A stretch of 64,000 bases of DNA from Sphingomonas sp. Root710 (GCF_001429065.1 NZ_LMIB01000001.1:124588-188587), one strand, 5' to 3'. Shown: positions 53,050 through 62,839, numbered from the stretch's first letter. Translations and numbers: made by a program. The notes: generated by a model from the letters alone, not told the origin.

Positions 53050-54360
53050 GTGACCGCGACCCAGTTCAAGCCGCAACTCTCCGTCCCGCAAATCCTGCAG
53101 ATGAATCTGGGTTTTCTGGGCCTCCAGTTCAGCTTCGGCCTCCAGCAGAGCAATATGGGACCGATCTACCGTTATCTCGGGGCGGACGAAGCCACGATGC
53201 CGCTGCTGTGGCTGGCCGGGCCGGTGACCGGCCTGATCGTCCAGCCGGTCATCGGCGCGATGAGCGACCGGACCGTCACGCGGCTCGGCCGCCGCACCCC
53301 CTATTTCCTGATCGGCGCACTGCTGTGCAGCCTGTGTCTGTTCGCGATGCCGTACAGCCCTTCGCTGTGGGCCGCCGCCAGCCTGCTCTGGGTGCTCGAC
53401 GCCGCGAACAATGTGACGATGGAGCCCTATCGCGCCTATGTCGGCGACCGGCTCGACGCGCGGCAGCGTCCCCTGGGCTTCCTCAGCCAGTCGGCCTTCA
53501 CCGGACTGGCCCAGACCTTGTCCTATCTCGCGCCGTCGCTGCTCGTCTGGTGGGGAATAAGCAGCGATGCGGTCGACGCGAACGGCGTTCCGGCGATCAC
53601 CCGGATCGCCTTCATCGCCGGCGGCATGATCTCACTGGTTACGATCCTCTGGTCGGTGTGGCGCGTGCCCGAACGTCCCCTGCCCAAGGCCGAGCGCGCG
53701 GCGATCAGGGCGGCCCCATTGTCGGCGCGCCAGACGCTTCGCGACCTGATCGATGCGATCGCCGAGATGCCGCCGGCGATGCGGCAGCTCGCGCTTGCGA
53801 TGCTGTTCCAATGGTATGCGATGTTCGCCTACTGGCAATATATAGCACTGGCGCTGGCCCGGTTGCTTTACGGCACGTCGGACCCGGCCAGCCCGGGGTT
53901 CCGCGAGGCGGTGCTGGTCAGCGGCCAGCTCGGCGCCTTCTATAATTTCATCGCCTTTATCGCGGCGTTCGCGATGGTGCCGGCCGCCCGCGCTTTGGGT
54001 GCGAAGCCGGTCCACGCCGCCTGTCTCGCGCTTTCCGGTCTGGCGATGCTCAGCCTGCCTGGGTTCGAGAGCGAGGCGGCGCTGTTCGTACCGATGGCCG
54101 GCATCGGCCTCGGTTGGGCGAGCATGATGGGCAATCCCTATGTGATGCTCGCCGACGCCATCCCGCCCGCGCGGACCGGCATCTATATGGGCATCTTCAA
54201 CATGTTCATCGTCATTCCCATGCTGCTGGAAAGCGTGACGATGTGGCTGGTCTATCGCCCGCTGCTGGGCGGCGATCCGCGCAACGTGCTGCTGCTCGCG
54301 GGCGGGCTGATGCTGGCGGCGGCGATGGCGACGATGACGGTGCGCGCGCCAAGGACGTGA
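53050..54360 (+). CDS. MFS sugar transporter (SUT/GPH-like)
   Basis: The product (436 residues from GTG 53050) has 12 predicted helices. Motifs are [40 protein letters not shown] (the loop 2-3 motif) and [20 protein letters not shown], close to sucrose/maltose-type transporters of proteobacteria. It is divergent from GH68 with about 105 bp between, so the two form a sucrose locus. The earlier frame start at 52711 crosses the promoter. Confidence 0.9.
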   Translation: MTATQFKPQLSVPQILQMNLGFLGLQFSFGLQQSNMGPIYRYLGADEATMPLLWLAGPVTGLIVQPVIGAMSDRTVTRLGRRTPYFLIGALLCSLCLFAMPYSPSLWAAASLLWVLDAANNVTMEPYRAYVGDRLDARQRPLGFLSQSAFTGLAQTLSYLAPSLLVWWGISSDAVDANGVPAITRIAFIAGGMISLVTILWSVWRVPERPLPKAERAAIRAAPLSARQTLRDLIDAIAEMPPAMRQLALAMLFQWYAMFAYWQYIALALARLLYGTSDPASPGFREAVLVSGQLGAFYNFIAFIAAFAMVPAARALGAKPVHAACLALSGLAMLSLPGFESEAALFVPMAGIGLGWASMMGNPYVMLADAIPPARTGIYMGIFNMFIVIPMLLESVTMWLVYRPLLGGDPRNVLLLAGGLMLAAAMATMTVRAPRT

Positions 54361-54425
54361 ACCCAAATCGGACTTCGGCGGTTGAAGGCGAGACATCGAC
54401 GATCGATAGCGAGTGAGGTGCCACG

Positions 54426-54854
54426 ATGGAGACGCAGGAACTGCACCGTGGAAGGCTGATCGATCACATCCATCTGGTCGTGAAGGATTTTCCGGCCAGC
54501 CGGACCTTCTACGAGGCGGTGTTAGGGGTGCTGGGCATACCGGTCGGCGGCCGGGCGGATGACTATATCTGGGCAGACGAGCTGTTCATATCGACCGCCG
54601 ACAGCGAAGCCGCCCAGGGCAGGCTCACCGGCCGCCACCATCTCGCCTTCCAGGCGCGGGACCGCGCAATCGTCGACGCCTTCTACAAAGCGGCGCTGGC
54701 GGCGGGCGGCACTGATAATGGCGCGCCCGGCGAGCGCGCCTATCATCCGGGTTATTACGGTGCCTTCGTGCTCGACCCCGACGGCAACAATATCGAAGCG
54801 GTGTTCCACGGACCGGCGAAGAAGAGCGCCCCTTCGGTGGTCGTGACCTTCTAG
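54426..54854 (+). CDS. Glyoxalase/VOC-family protein
   Basis: The 142-residue protein is a single VOC domain: HIHLVVKDFPASRTFYEAVL, then HHLAFQARDRAIVDAFYKAA and GAFVLDPDGNNIEAVFHGP, with a probable ligand set of His, His and Glu. It is preceded by a GAGGTG site. Function unknown; it is separate from the catabolic-island VOC genes. Confidence 0.87.
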   Translation: METQELHRGRLIDHIHLVVKDFPASRTFYEAVLGVLGIPVGGRADDYIWADELFISTADSEAAQGRLTGRHHLAFQARDRAIVDAFYKAALAAGGTDNGAPGERAYHPGYYGAFVLDPDGNNIEAVFHGPAKKSAPSVVVTF

Positions 54855-54856
54855 GG

Positions 54857-54994
54857 CGGATCGACATTCAGCCCATACCGGCCTGCAAATAGCAGTTTCC
54901 CGCGCATCCGGTGCTCACGTACATTTGAGTACGCTGTGCGCCGGATCGCAGAAAACTACCATTTTCGGCTCGGTCTGAACTGAATGTCGATCCG
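54857..54994. repeat. MITE-like palindromic element between convergent genes
   Basis: Perfect 15-bp terminal arms CGGATCGACATTCAG (54857-54871) and CTGAATGTCGATCCG (54980-54994) enclose a further imperfect palindrome near the centre, with GCGCATCCGG, GTACATTTGAGTAC and CCGGATCGC. No protein is encoded. The whole is 138 bp and could fold into a long hairpin. Confidence 0.7.
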
Positions 54995-55043
54995 GCCTAA
55001 TTTTCAATCCTCCGCATGCCGCACATAGGGAGGATTTTCCGGC

Positions 55044-55613
55044 TTAGTTCACGAAATTGCCTGCGAAGGCGATCTCTTCGATCGGCTTGCGGCTGCTCGG
55101 TGCCTCCTTCGCGCGCAACCCTTCGGGCAGGATCGATGCGTCGGCCTTGCGGCCCACGACGGCGGCGGCCTCGACGCGGAAATCTTCAGGCACGCCGAGC
55201 TCGGCACGCGCAGCGTCGAAGTCGACGCCGGTCATGCCGTGCGCGTGCAACCCCATGAGCTGCGCCTGCAATGCCAGCGACATCCACGCCGCGCCGGTAT
55301 CAAAGCTGTGGCTGTGCGACGGCTTGTCATGGGCCGTCATCGCGGACACGAAGAAAACCAGCAGCGAAGCATCCTTCGCCCATCCCTGGTTGAACGGGAC
55401 CAGCAGGCCCAGGAAACGCTCCCAATTGGCGTCGCCCGGCACCGCATAGAGCAGCCGCCATGGCTGAACGTTGAATGCTGAGGGGGCCCATCGCGCGGCG
55501 TCGAACAGGGTGTGCAGTTCGGTTTCGCTCAGCGCCGATCCGTCGAAGGCGCGTGGCGACCAGCGGTCGAGGAAGAGGCGGTCGAGCTGGGTATCGGTGC
55601 TCCGGTCGGTCAT
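55044..55613 (-). CDS. Nitroreductase-family protein
   Basis: The 189-residue FMN protein has RWSPRAFDGSALSETELHTL, then FDAARWAPSAFNVQPWRLLY and GAAWMSLALQAQLMGLHAHG. These are the FMN-binding loop and helix of small nitroreductases. It may reduce nitro or quinone compounds. It is divergent from amtB by about 167 bp. Confidence 0.92.
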   Translation of the reverse strand: MTDRSTDTQLDRLFLDRWSPRAFDGSALSETELHTLFDAARWAPSAFNVQPWRLLYAVPGDANWERFLGLLVPFNQGWAKDASLLVFFVSAMTAHDKPSHSHSFDTGAAWMSLALQAQLMGLHAHGMTGVDFDAARAELGVPEDFRVEAAAVVGRKADASILPEGLRAKEAPSSRKPIEEIAFAGNFVN

Positions 55614-55779
55614 ATCTGCTCCGTGGCGATGGCGTTGCTATCACAAGCTGCTTAGCGGCGGCGCGCAGCTCCGGCCATCCCATCGGTGGAAACAGTTCGT
55701 TCGAGAAAGCAGAACGATCTTGCGTGCAAATCCTGCAACCGGCAAAGACGCCGCCGGATATATAATGGGGGAGAGGGTG

Positions 55780-57081
55780 ATGGGCATGACGCGCACGTCG
55801 CGGGCGGCGATGGGCGGTGCATTGATGCTGCAGGCAGGGGTTGCCGGCGCGCAGACGAACGCCGCGCCGACCGACAGCGGCGACACCGCCTTTATCATCA
55901 TTGCCTCCGCTCTCGTCCTGTTCATGACCCTGCCGGGGCTGGCGCTCTTCTATGGCGGTCTCGTCCGCGCCAAGAATTTCCTGTCGGTGTTGATGCAGTG
56001 CTTCGCGATTGCGGCGCTGGTCTCGCTGCTCTGGGTGGCGGGCGGCTACAGCCTGGCCTTCGCCACGGGCACGCCGTGGATCGGCGATCTGTCGATGGCG
56101 GGGCTGAGTGGGCTCGCGGCGGCGCGCGCGGGGCTCAGCATCCCCGAGAATGTCTTCGCGCTCTATCAGATGATGTTCGCGATCATCACCCCCGCGCTGA
56201 TCATCGGCGCCTTCCCCGAACGCGTCCGCTTCGGCTGGCTGATGCTGTTCACCGCGGGCTGGCTGCTAGTCGTCTACATCCCGGCGGCACACTGGATCTG
56301 GGGCGGCGGCTGGATGGCGGCGCGCGGGGTGCTCGATTTTGCGGGTGGCATCGTCGTCCACACGACGGCAGGCATTTCGGCGCTGGTCATCGCGATGATG
56401 ATCGGCAAGCGGCGCGGCTTCCCGCAAACGATGATCCCGCCGCACAGCCCGGCGATGACGATGATCGGCGCGGGCATGCTGTGGGTCGGCTGGTTCGGCT
56501 TCAACGGCGGATCGGCGCTCGCCGCCAATGCCGCGGCAGGCGGGGCGCTGCTCGCGACCCATCTCGCCGCCTCGACCGCCGCGCTCGGCTGGGCGCTGCT
56601 CGAACGGATCAAGATCGGCAAGGCGACCTCGGTCGGCCTGGTCACCGGCGCGATCGCCGGGCTGGCGACGGTGACCCCGGCGGCGGGCTATATCTCACCG
56701 CTCGGCGGGGTGGTCTGCGGCCTTTTTGGCGCGGGCGTCTGCTTCGCGGCGGTGCTGTCGATCAAGCAGCGCTGGCGGGTCGACGACTCGCTCGACGTGT
56801 TCGCGGTGCACGGCGTCGGCGGCATCGTCGGCTCGCTGCTGCTCGCGCCGCTGGCGAGCAGTGCTTTCGGCGGTGTCGGGCTTGCGGAAGGCCGTACGAT
56901 CCTAGGCCAGCTCGGCGCTCAGGCGATGGGCGTGGTGCTGATCATGCTCTGGTCGGCGGTAGCCAGCTATGGTCTTGCGAAGCTCGCCGGGCTGCTGGTG
57001 CCGATGCGCGTCGACGGCGAGGCCGAGCATGACGGCCTCGACCTGTCGAGCCATGGTGAACGCGCCTACGAGTTCGATTAA
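55780..57081 (+). CDS. amtB: Ammonium transporter
   Basis: The 433-residue membrane protein has 11 helices after a signal-like start. Signature blocks are LALFYGGLVRAKNFLSVLMQ, then AAHWIWGGGWM (first pore His), GISALVIAMM-type helices and FAVHGVGGIVGSLL (second pore His). The signal-sequence region ends AGVAGAQ. GGAGAGGG precedes ATG 55780; ATG 55765 and ATG 55786 are alternatives. No glnK is beside it. Confidence 0.94.
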   Translation: MGMTRTSRAAMGGALMLQAGVAGAQTNAAPTDSGDTAFIIIASALVLFMTLPGLALFYGGLVRAKNFLSVLMQCFAIAALVSLLWVAGGYSLAFATGTPWIGDLSMAGLSGLAAARAGLSIPENVFALYQMMFAIITPALIIGAFPERVRFGWLMLFTAGWLLVVYIPAAHWIWGGGWMAARGVLDFAGGIVVHTTAGISALVIAMMIGKRRGFPQTMIPPHSPAMTMIGAGMLWVGWFGFNGGSALAANAAAGGALLATHLAASTAALGWALLERIKIGKATSVGLVTGAIAGLATVTPAAGYISPLGGVVCGLFGAGVCFAAVLSIKQRWRVDDSLDVFAVHGVGGIVGSLLLAPLASSAFGGVGLAEGRTILGQLGAQAMGVVLIMLWSAVASYGLAKLAGLLVPMRVDGEAEHDGLDLSSHGERAYEFD

Positions 57082-57086
57082 GCACC

Positions 57087-57119
57087 AAAACCCGCCCTTC
57101 CTCAGGATGAGCGGGTTTT
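57087..57119. terminator. Bidirectional terminator between amtB and DUF885
   Basis: AAAACCCGC (57087-57095) and GCGGGTTTT (57111-57119) form a nine-pair stem with A/T ends on both sides. It includes the stop codon of the DUF885 gene (57102-57104), so the right arm is coding for that gene. Confidence 0.88.
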
Positions 57120-58964
57120 CTGATTAGGCGGCAACACCACGCTTTCGAGCAGGTCCATCGGCATCGCGCCATTGCCCAGCACCAGCGCGTGGAACTGCTT
57201 GAGGTCGTAGCGCTTGCCCATCCGCGCGCGATATTTGTCGCGCAAGGCCAGAAGGCGGAGCTGGCCGAGCTTGTAGCCGAGCGCCTGTCCCGGCCAGGCC
57301 ATATAGCGTTCGATCTCGGCGACGATCTCGCTCATCGGCGATCCGGTGTTCGCCTGCATATAGCTGATCGCCTGCTCGCGGGTCCATTTGAGCTGGTGCA
57401 TGCCGGTGTCGACCACCAGCCGGACGCAGCGGAACAGATCGTCGGCCAGCCGTCCGACATCGCCGGCGGGATCATGGGCGTACAGGCCAAGCTCGGAGGC
57501 GAGCCGCTCGGCATAGAGGCCCCAGCCTTCCTGATAGGCGTTGAAGCTGGCGATGCGCAGCATCAGCGGCGCCTGGGGGAGGGCGAGCAGGGTGGCGCCC
57601 TGGGTGTGGTGGCCGGGCACGCCTTCATGATAGCTGAGAGTCGGCATCGCAAAACGCTGGATGCCGTGCATGTCGCGCAGGTTGATCCAGTAGATGCCCG
57701 GCCGCGAGCCATCGAGCGACGGGCCGTCATAATAGCCGCCCGGGGCCGAATCCTGGGTCGCCTCCGGCACCGCGCGGATTTCGAGATGCTGGTTGGGGAT
57801 CATCGCCCTGAGCAGGAAGCTGTGCTGGCGCGCCTCCATGCCCGCGACCAGCGAGCGCAGATAGGCGAGCACCTGCTCGCGCCCGGCGGGTGTATCAGGG
57901 AAATGCTGCTTCGGGTCCGCCGACAACGCGTCGAGCCGCTGGCGCAGCCCGCCCCTGCGATAGCCGAGCTGCGCCAGCCGCACTTCGATGCGCGACTTGA
58001 CCAGCCGAACCTGTTCGAGGCCGATGCGGTGGATCTCCTCGGGGGGCAGCGGGCTGTCGCCGACCGAGCGGACATTGGCGGCGTAGAGTTCCCCGCCGTC
58101 GCGCTGCGCCCATATGCCGGCCTCGTCGCGCCCTTCCGGCAGCATGTCGCGCACCCGGGCGCGCAGCTTGGCATAGGCCGGGCGGGCGCGCTTCTCGAGT
58201 GCCGTGATAGCGCGCTGCTCGGCGGCGGCGCGTGTGCGGCCGTCCAGCCCGGCCTGGGCCATACGATCACGCAGTGAGACGATCAGCGGATGGCTGGCGG
58301 GCGGACCAGCCAGGAAATTCTCGATCACCGGCAACGTTTTTTCCAGCAGGGCGCGCGGCGGCATGCATCCCAGCGCCTCGTCGGACCGGCTCTTTTCGAT
58401 CACCCCGTCGAAACCGTTCGCGAAGCCGTCGAGCTTCTCGATCCAGGCGTCGACTTCGGTCGGTGTCGACACCGGCTGCTGCGCCATCATCACATTGGGC
58501 GTGCCGATCGCCGGGCCCGAAATCTGATTGATCACATAGGGCTCATGCCCGGAGAACCAGAAGGGATTGGGGCGGCCATAGCCGATCGCTGCCGATCGCG
58601 TACCATTTTCGATCACCTTGGCCGCGATTTTCAGGCGCAGCGTGCTCAACGGATCCCCGCGGCATTCGATCTGCTCGATCGCGATGCCGGCCTCGCCCAG
58701 CGCGGTACGCCACGCCTCTTCGCCCTGCGGCGAATAATCGTCCATCCGCCGCGCCAGCGGGCCGCCACCGGCCGCCCGCGATACCCCGCCATAGACGCCG
58801 ATTTCGGGCGTATGATCGAGCAGCCTGTCGGTGATGGCGTCGATCGGGGTGACGATGGGGCAGGGGCCGGGACGCTTGGACGGAGGCGCTGCTGAAAGAG
58901 CGGGAGCGATGGCAGCGCTGCCGAGTAGGAGGGCGAACTGACGGCGCGAAAGCTGTGACGACAT
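57102..58964 (-). CDS. DUF885 family protein (metallopeptidase-like), Tat-exported
   Basis: From ATG 58964 the product has 620 residues. A Tat-type signal is at the start (SRRQFALLLGSAAIAPALSA). The conserved zinc motif is TLSYHEGVPGHHTQGATLL and the second Glu is in FNAYQEGWGLYAERLA. It ends NQKTRSS, inside the terminator. DUF885 proteins are zinc carboxypeptidase/oligopeptidase-like but mostly uncharacterised. The upstream part of the longer frame (to 59270) overlaps the next gene and is not coding. Confidence 0.9.
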   Translation of the reverse strand: MSSQLSRRQFALLLGSAAIAPALSAAPPSKRPGPCPIVTPIDAITDRLLDHTPEIGVYGGVSRAAGGGPLARRMDDYSPQGEEAWRTALGEAGIAIEQIECRGDPLSTLRLKIAAKVIENGTRSAAIGYGRPNPFWFSGHEPYVINQISGPAIGTPNVMMAQQPVSTPTEVDAWIEKLDGFANGFDGVIEKSRSDEALGCMPPRALLEKTLPVIENFLAGPPASHPLIVSLRDRMAQAGLDGRTRAAAEQRAITALEKRARPAYAKLRARVRDMLPEGRDEAGIWAQRDGGELYAANVRSVGDSPLPPEEIHRIGLEQVRLVKSRIEVRLAQLGYRRGGLRQRLDALSADPKQHFPDTPAGREQVLAYLRSLVAGMEARQHSFLLRAMIPNQHLEIRAVPEATQDSAPGGYYDGPSLDGSRPGIYWINLRDMHGIQRFAMPTLSYHEGVPGHHTQGATLLALPQAPLMLRIASFNAYQEGWGLYAERLASELGLYAHDPAGDVGRLADDLFRCVRLVVDTGMHQLKWTREQAISYMQANTGSPMSEIVAEIERYMAWPGQALGYKLGQLRLLALRDKYRARMGKRYDLKQFHALVLGNGAMPMDLLESVVLPPNQKTRSS

Positions 58965-59028
58965 CCAATGTCCCGTTCTGTCTGTCAGATGTGGTGACAT
59001 TTTCGGACGGGGACGGCAACAGGGCCCG

Positions 59029-59766
59029 ATGTTCATCATCGATTCGATCGACCGTACCGCGCGGATCAGCCTCGACCGGCCCCAGGCGCGCAACGCCATT
59101 GCGATCCAGCACTGGCCGCTGCTGCGCGAGGCGATCGCGAAGGTGGCGGCATCGGACGCGCGGGTGCTGATCGTGCGCTCCATGGCCCCGAACATCTTCT
59201 GCTCGGGCGCGGATATCGGCGATCTCGAGGCGCTCGGCGCGGACCCGGCTATGCGGACGCGCTTCCGCACCGAGATGGCGGCGGCCTTCGATGCGCTGGC
59301 CAGTCTGCCGATCGCGACGATCGCGGCGATCGAGGGCGGGTGCTATGGTGCTGGGGTCGCGCTGGCGCTCGCCTGCGACATCCGGATCGCGGGGCCCAAG
59401 GCCAGCTTCGGTATCACCCCGGCCAAGGTCGGGATCGTCTATCCCGCGGGCGACGTAGCCCGGCTGAAGGCGCTGGTCGGTCCCGGGCAGGCGGCGCGGC
59501 TGCTCGCCACCGGCATGACCGTCGACGCCGATCAGGCTCTGGCCATCCGGCTGGTCGAGGAGCGTGCGGCCTCAGCGGAACAGGCTTCGCTGGAACTGGC
59601 CGAGACGATCGCCGCGAACAGCCGGTCGAGCGTCGCGGGGCTCAAGCGCATCCTGGCGGGCGATCCGGCGGCGGACGAACTGTTCGAGGACGCTTTCGGC
59701 GGGCATGATTTCCTGGAGGGCGTCGCGGCCTTCCGGGCGCGGCGGCGGCCGGTGTTCGCGCGATGA
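59029..59766 (+). CDS. Enoyl-CoA hydratase/isomerase family protein
   Basis: The 245-residue crotonase-fold protein has RISLDRPQARNAIAIQHWPL, the oxyanion loop ILFCSG-like NIFCSGADIGDLEALG and AAIEGGCYGAGVALALACDI. The second oxyanion hole is normal, but the usual catalytic Glu of hydratases (GGG..E) reads GVALALA, so the activity may be isomerase or other. It overlaps the next gene by ATGA. Confidence 0.9.
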   Translation: MFIIDSIDRTARISLDRPQARNAIAIQHWPLLREAIAKVAASDARVLIVRSMAPNIFCSGADIGDLEALGADPAMRTRFRTEMAAAFDALASLPIATIAAIEGGCYGAGVALALACDIRIAGPKASFGITPAKVGIVYPAGDVARLKALVGPGQAARLLATGMTVDADQALAIRLVEERAASAEQASLELAETIAANSRSSVAGLKRILAGDPAADELFEDAFGGHDFLEGVAAFRARRRPVFAR

Positions 59767-60452
59767 GCGATATCCTGCTGATCGCGGATCATGCCTCCAA
59801 CCATGTGCCGGCCGACATCGACCTCGATATCGATCCCGCGCTGCTCAACCAGCATATGGCGATCGACATCGGCGTCGCCCCCCTGGGTCGGCTGCTCTGC
59901 GACCGGCTGGGCATGGACGGTATATATGGGCCGGTCTCGCGGCTGGTGATCGACCTCAACCGCGAGGAGGATGCTCCCGGGCTGATCCCGCTGGAGAGCG
60001 ACGGTTTCGCGATTCCCGGCAACAGGCTGCTCGATGCCGAAGGGCGGCGCGCGCGGATCGCGCAGCACTGGCGGCCCTATCATGACGGCATCGCCACGCG
60101 CATCGCTGCTGACCGCCCACGCCTGATCATCTCGCTGCACAGCTTCACGCCGCGCCTCTCGACCCGGCCCGAGGAATCCCGCCCCTGGCAGGTCGGCGTG
60201 CTTTACAACCAGGACGACCGCGCCGCCCGGCCCGGCATCGCGGCGTTGTGCGCGGCGGGTGTGATCACCGGCGACAACGAACCCTATTCGGGCAAGGTCC
60301 TCAACGCGACGATGAACCGCCATGCCGAGGGCAACGCGATCCCCTATCTGGGGCTGGAGGTGCGACAGGACCTGATCGGCGACGATGCGGGGGTCTCGGC
60401 CTGGGCGGACAAGCTGGCCCCGGTGATCCGCGCGGTGGCCGACGCGCTTTAG
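59763..60452 (+). CDS. N-formylglutamate amidohydrolase family protein
   Basis: The 229-residue protein has the FGase pattern: DILLIADHASNHVPADID, then SRLVIDLNREEDAPGLIPLE, and later RLIISLHSFTPRL and PYLGLEVRQDLI. It hydrolyses N-formylated amino acids or related compounds. No hut genes are near, so the substrate is uncertain. It follows an enoyl-CoA hydratase by ATGA overlap. Confidence 0.88.
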   Translation: MSDILLIADHASNHVPADIDLDIDPALLNQHMAIDIGVAPLGRLLCDRLGMDGIYGPVSRLVIDLNREEDAPGLIPLESDGFAIPGNRLLDAEGRRARIAQHWRPYHDGIATRIAADRPRLIISLHSFTPRLSTRPEESRPWQVGVLYNQDDRAARPGIAALCAAGVITGDNEPYSGKVLNATMNRHAEGNAIPYLGLEVRQDLIGDDAGVSAWADKLAPVIRAVADAL

Positions 60453-60482
60453 GCTTAGCATCATCGCGGATCATGCTATCGG

Positions 60483-61136
60483 ATGCATGTGAGCGCGACG
60501 CAGGACATAATAAAGCGGGGCAGGGGGCGTCCGCGCAACCCCGACAAACAGGCGTCGCTGATCGTTGCCGCGCATCGGCTGCTGCTCGCCAATGGTGCGG
60601 CGGGGGTGACGGTGGACCAGCTCGCCGCCGAGGCGAAGGTCGCTAAGACCACGCTCTATCTCTATTTCAAGGATAAGGACGCGATCATCGAGGCCGCGGT
60701 CCGTGAGGAGTCGCGCCGCCTGCTGGCCGACGACTGGCTCGCCCAACATGCGGGGATGAGCTTCGAGGAGACCCTTGCCGATATCGGCCGGCAGCTCATC
60801 ACCAACCAGGTGACGGCGGAAGGCCTGGGCTTTCGCCGTCTGGTGGCGGAACTTGCCGACCGGCATCCGCATCTGCGCGACCGGATGTTCGACGCGGCGG
60901 CGCGGCGCATACACCGGATATTGTCCGCCGTGCTGACCAGGGCGTATGACGAAGGCCATATCGACGCACCCGACATCTCAGATGCCACCGACGCGCTGAT
61001 CGGCCTGTGGGGCGGCTTTTTCATCTTCGAAGCCGAGGCCGGGTTGCGTGAGGTCAGCGCGGATGAAGTCGAACGGCATGCGCATCGCGGGGTACGGCTG
61101 TTCATGCGGCTTTTCGGCAAAAGCCAGCCGGCCTGA
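60483..61136 (+). CDS. TetR-family regulator
   Basis: The 217-residue protein has a TetR HTH: LIVAAHRLLLANGAAGVTVD, then QLAAEAKVAKTTLYLYFKDK, and a helical ligand domain. The N-terminal basic stretch (KRGRGRPRNPDKQ) is like those of other TetR proteins. It precedes the flavin-dependent gene on the same strand after 147 bp. Confidence 0.92.
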   Translation: MHVSATQDIIKRGRGRPRNPDKQASLIVAAHRLLLANGAAGVTVDQLAAEAKVAKTTLYLYFKDKDAIIEAAVREESRRLLADDWLAQHAGMSFEETLADIGRQLITNQVTAEGLGFRRLVAELADRHPHLRDRMFDAAARRIHRILSAVLTRAYDEGHIDAPDISDATDALIGLWGGFFIFEAEAGLREVSADEVERHAHRGVRLFMRLFGKSQPA

Positions 61137-61283
61137 TCCTTTTGCAGGCAAAAATGCCGACCTCGAACTCCGAGGCTGATCGGCTTCGGCTATTTACAAT
61201 ACTAATCAGTTTGGTAATTATCCGAGCAACGGCGGAGTCGCACGCACGCCGCCGATCTGATGCTATTCAGGGAGAAGGATTTC

Positions 61284-62552
61284 ATGGCCGACCTTGGCCT
61301 CGCCTCGCTCGAACCCCCGGTCGCCCAGGTCGATCTGCCGAAGCCGGAAGATTATCTTCCGCGTGAGGAAGTAGCCGCGCTCACCCCTGCGATCCTGCGC
61401 GAACGGACGCTGGCGCTGAAGCCGATGATCGCCGCCAAAGCGCGCGAGACCGAGCTGGCCCGCCGTCCGCTGCCTGATGTCTGGTCGGCGCTGGCCCGTG
61501 CGGGAATTTTCTATCACTTCGTGCCCAAGCGCTACGGCGGGCTGGAGTTCGGTTTCGAGGATATGGTCGACATCATGATGCCGGTGGCGGAGGCCTGTGC
61601 CTCGACCGGCTGGGCCGCCACCTTCTGCGTCGAGCATAATTACATCTTCTCACAATTCCCAAAGGAAGCGCAGGACGAGGTCTATGCCAAGCTGCCCTAT
61701 ATGATCGCCCCGGGCACCGCGAGCCCGCCGGGCAAGGCGCGCAAAGCCCCCGGCGGCCTGCGCGTCTCGGGCCACTGGAAATGGGGTTCGGGAATCATGA
61801 ACTCCGACTGGGTGATGGCGCAGGTCGTGATCGAGGACGGGACGCCGATGAACGGCATGCCCGACATGGCCTTCGTTGCTTTTCCGATCGAGGACTGCAC
61901 CGTCCTGGACACCTGGCATATGTCGGGCATGTGCGGCACCGGCAGCAATGATTTCGTCGTCAACGACATCTTCGTGCCCGAGCATCGGGTATTGCCGTCG
62001 CGGCATTTCATCAATTGCGACGGGCCCGGCGCGCTGTCGCAAGAGAATATCATGTACCGCGGCGCGATGGTGCCGTTCACCGCGGTTGCCTGTGCCATTC
62101 CCGCGCTCGGCGCGGCGCGGGCGGCGGTCGATTATTATCGCGACAAGAGCAGGACCCGAATCCTCATGGGTACCCAGACGAAGGCGATGGACACGCAGGC
62201 GGTGCAGATCCGCCTTGGCCGCGCCGACATGCTGGCGCGCACCGCCGAACTGTTGGTGCGCGACGGATGTCGCACGATGCAGCGCGAGGTGGAGGCCGGC
62301 AATCAGTTCGACAGTGTCTGGCGCCGCCGTGTGCGTGCGCAGATCAGCGAAGGCGTGCATCTTTGCCGCGATGCCATCGTACTGGCGATGGATGGATCGG
62401 GGGCCAGCGCGCATGCGCTCGACGTGCCGATCCAGCGCTATCAGCGCGATTGCAGCGTCGTCGTCACCCATGCGCTCTACGAGCCCGACGCCAACCATGA
62501 AGCGCATGGCCGCGCGCTGCTCGATCTCGCCCCCGCCGGGCCTATGTTCTGA
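61284..62552 (+). CDS. Acyl-CoA-dehydrogenase-fold flavin monooxygenase-like protein
   Basis: From ATG 61284 (GGGAGAAGG six bases upstream) the product has 422 residues. It has an N-terminal helical domain with LPDVWSALARAGIFYHFVPK and YGGLEFGFEDM, the middle beta domain WKWGSGIMNSDWVMAQVVIE and the block WHMSGMCGTGSNDFVVNDIF, typical of class D flavin monooxygenases (HsaA/HpaB-type). These hydroxylate phenols with a separate FMN reductase. The nearest TetR gene may control it. Substrate unknown. Confidence 0.9.
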   Translation: MADLGLASLEPPVAQVDLPKPEDYLPREEVAALTPAILRERTLALKPMIAAKARETELARRPLPDVWSALARAGIFYHFVPKRYGGLEFGFEDMVDIMMPVAEACASTGWAATFCVEHNYIFSQFPKEAQDEVYAKLPYMIAPGTASPPGKARKAPGGLRVSGHWKWGSGIMNSDWVMAQVVIEDGTPMNGMPDMAFVAFPIEDCTVLDTWHMSGMCGTGSNDFVVNDIFVPEHRVLPSRHFINCDGPGALSQENIMYRGAMVPFTAVACAIPALGAARAAVDYYRDKSRTRILMGTQTKAMDTQAVQIRLGRADMLARTAELLVRDGCRTMQREVEAGNQFDSVWRRRVRAQISEGVHLCRDAIVLAMDGSGASAHALDVPIQRYQRDCSVVVTHALYEPDANHEAHGRALLDLAPAGPMF

Positions 62553-62562
62553 GGGGTGGGTT

Positions 62563-62799
62563 TCAGCCGCGCGGGATGTTGGCCAGGTCGGCCGCATCGC
62601 GCGCGGCGACGGCGGCGCTTTCGTCGAGCAGGTCAAGCATGCGGTCACTGACCTGCTGGTCGAGCAGCATCTGAATACCGAGTTCGACCTTCGAGGCGCG
62701 GGCGAAGTCGCCACTCCGCGCGAAGGCGGTTCGCGTCGCCCGCAGGCTGATCAGCAACGACCTGCGCCGCAGCGACCGACAGACACTCTCAGCACTCAC
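62563..62799 (-). CDS. Small conserved hypothetical protein
   Basis: The 78-residue helical protein starts at GTG 62799 with a perfect AGGAGG site five bases upstream (on the minus strand). It begins MSAESVCRSLRRRSLLISLR and contains VELGIQMLLDQQVSDRMLDL. It is not recognised and is convergent with the preceding gene. Confidence 0.75.
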   Translation of the reverse strand: MSAESVCRSLRRRSLLISLRATRTAFARSGDFARASKVELGIQMLLDQQVSDRMLDLLDESAAVAARDAADLANIPRG

Positions 62800-62839
62800 C
62801 GGAACCTCCTACGCAACGGACCGATATTTTCAGAACGCA

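Noticed and set aside
52599-53945. A 448-codon plus-strand frame over GH68 and the MFS gene
   Set aside because: Arg/Pro-rich translation without membrane or domain features; the MFS frame and the GH68 frame are well supported.
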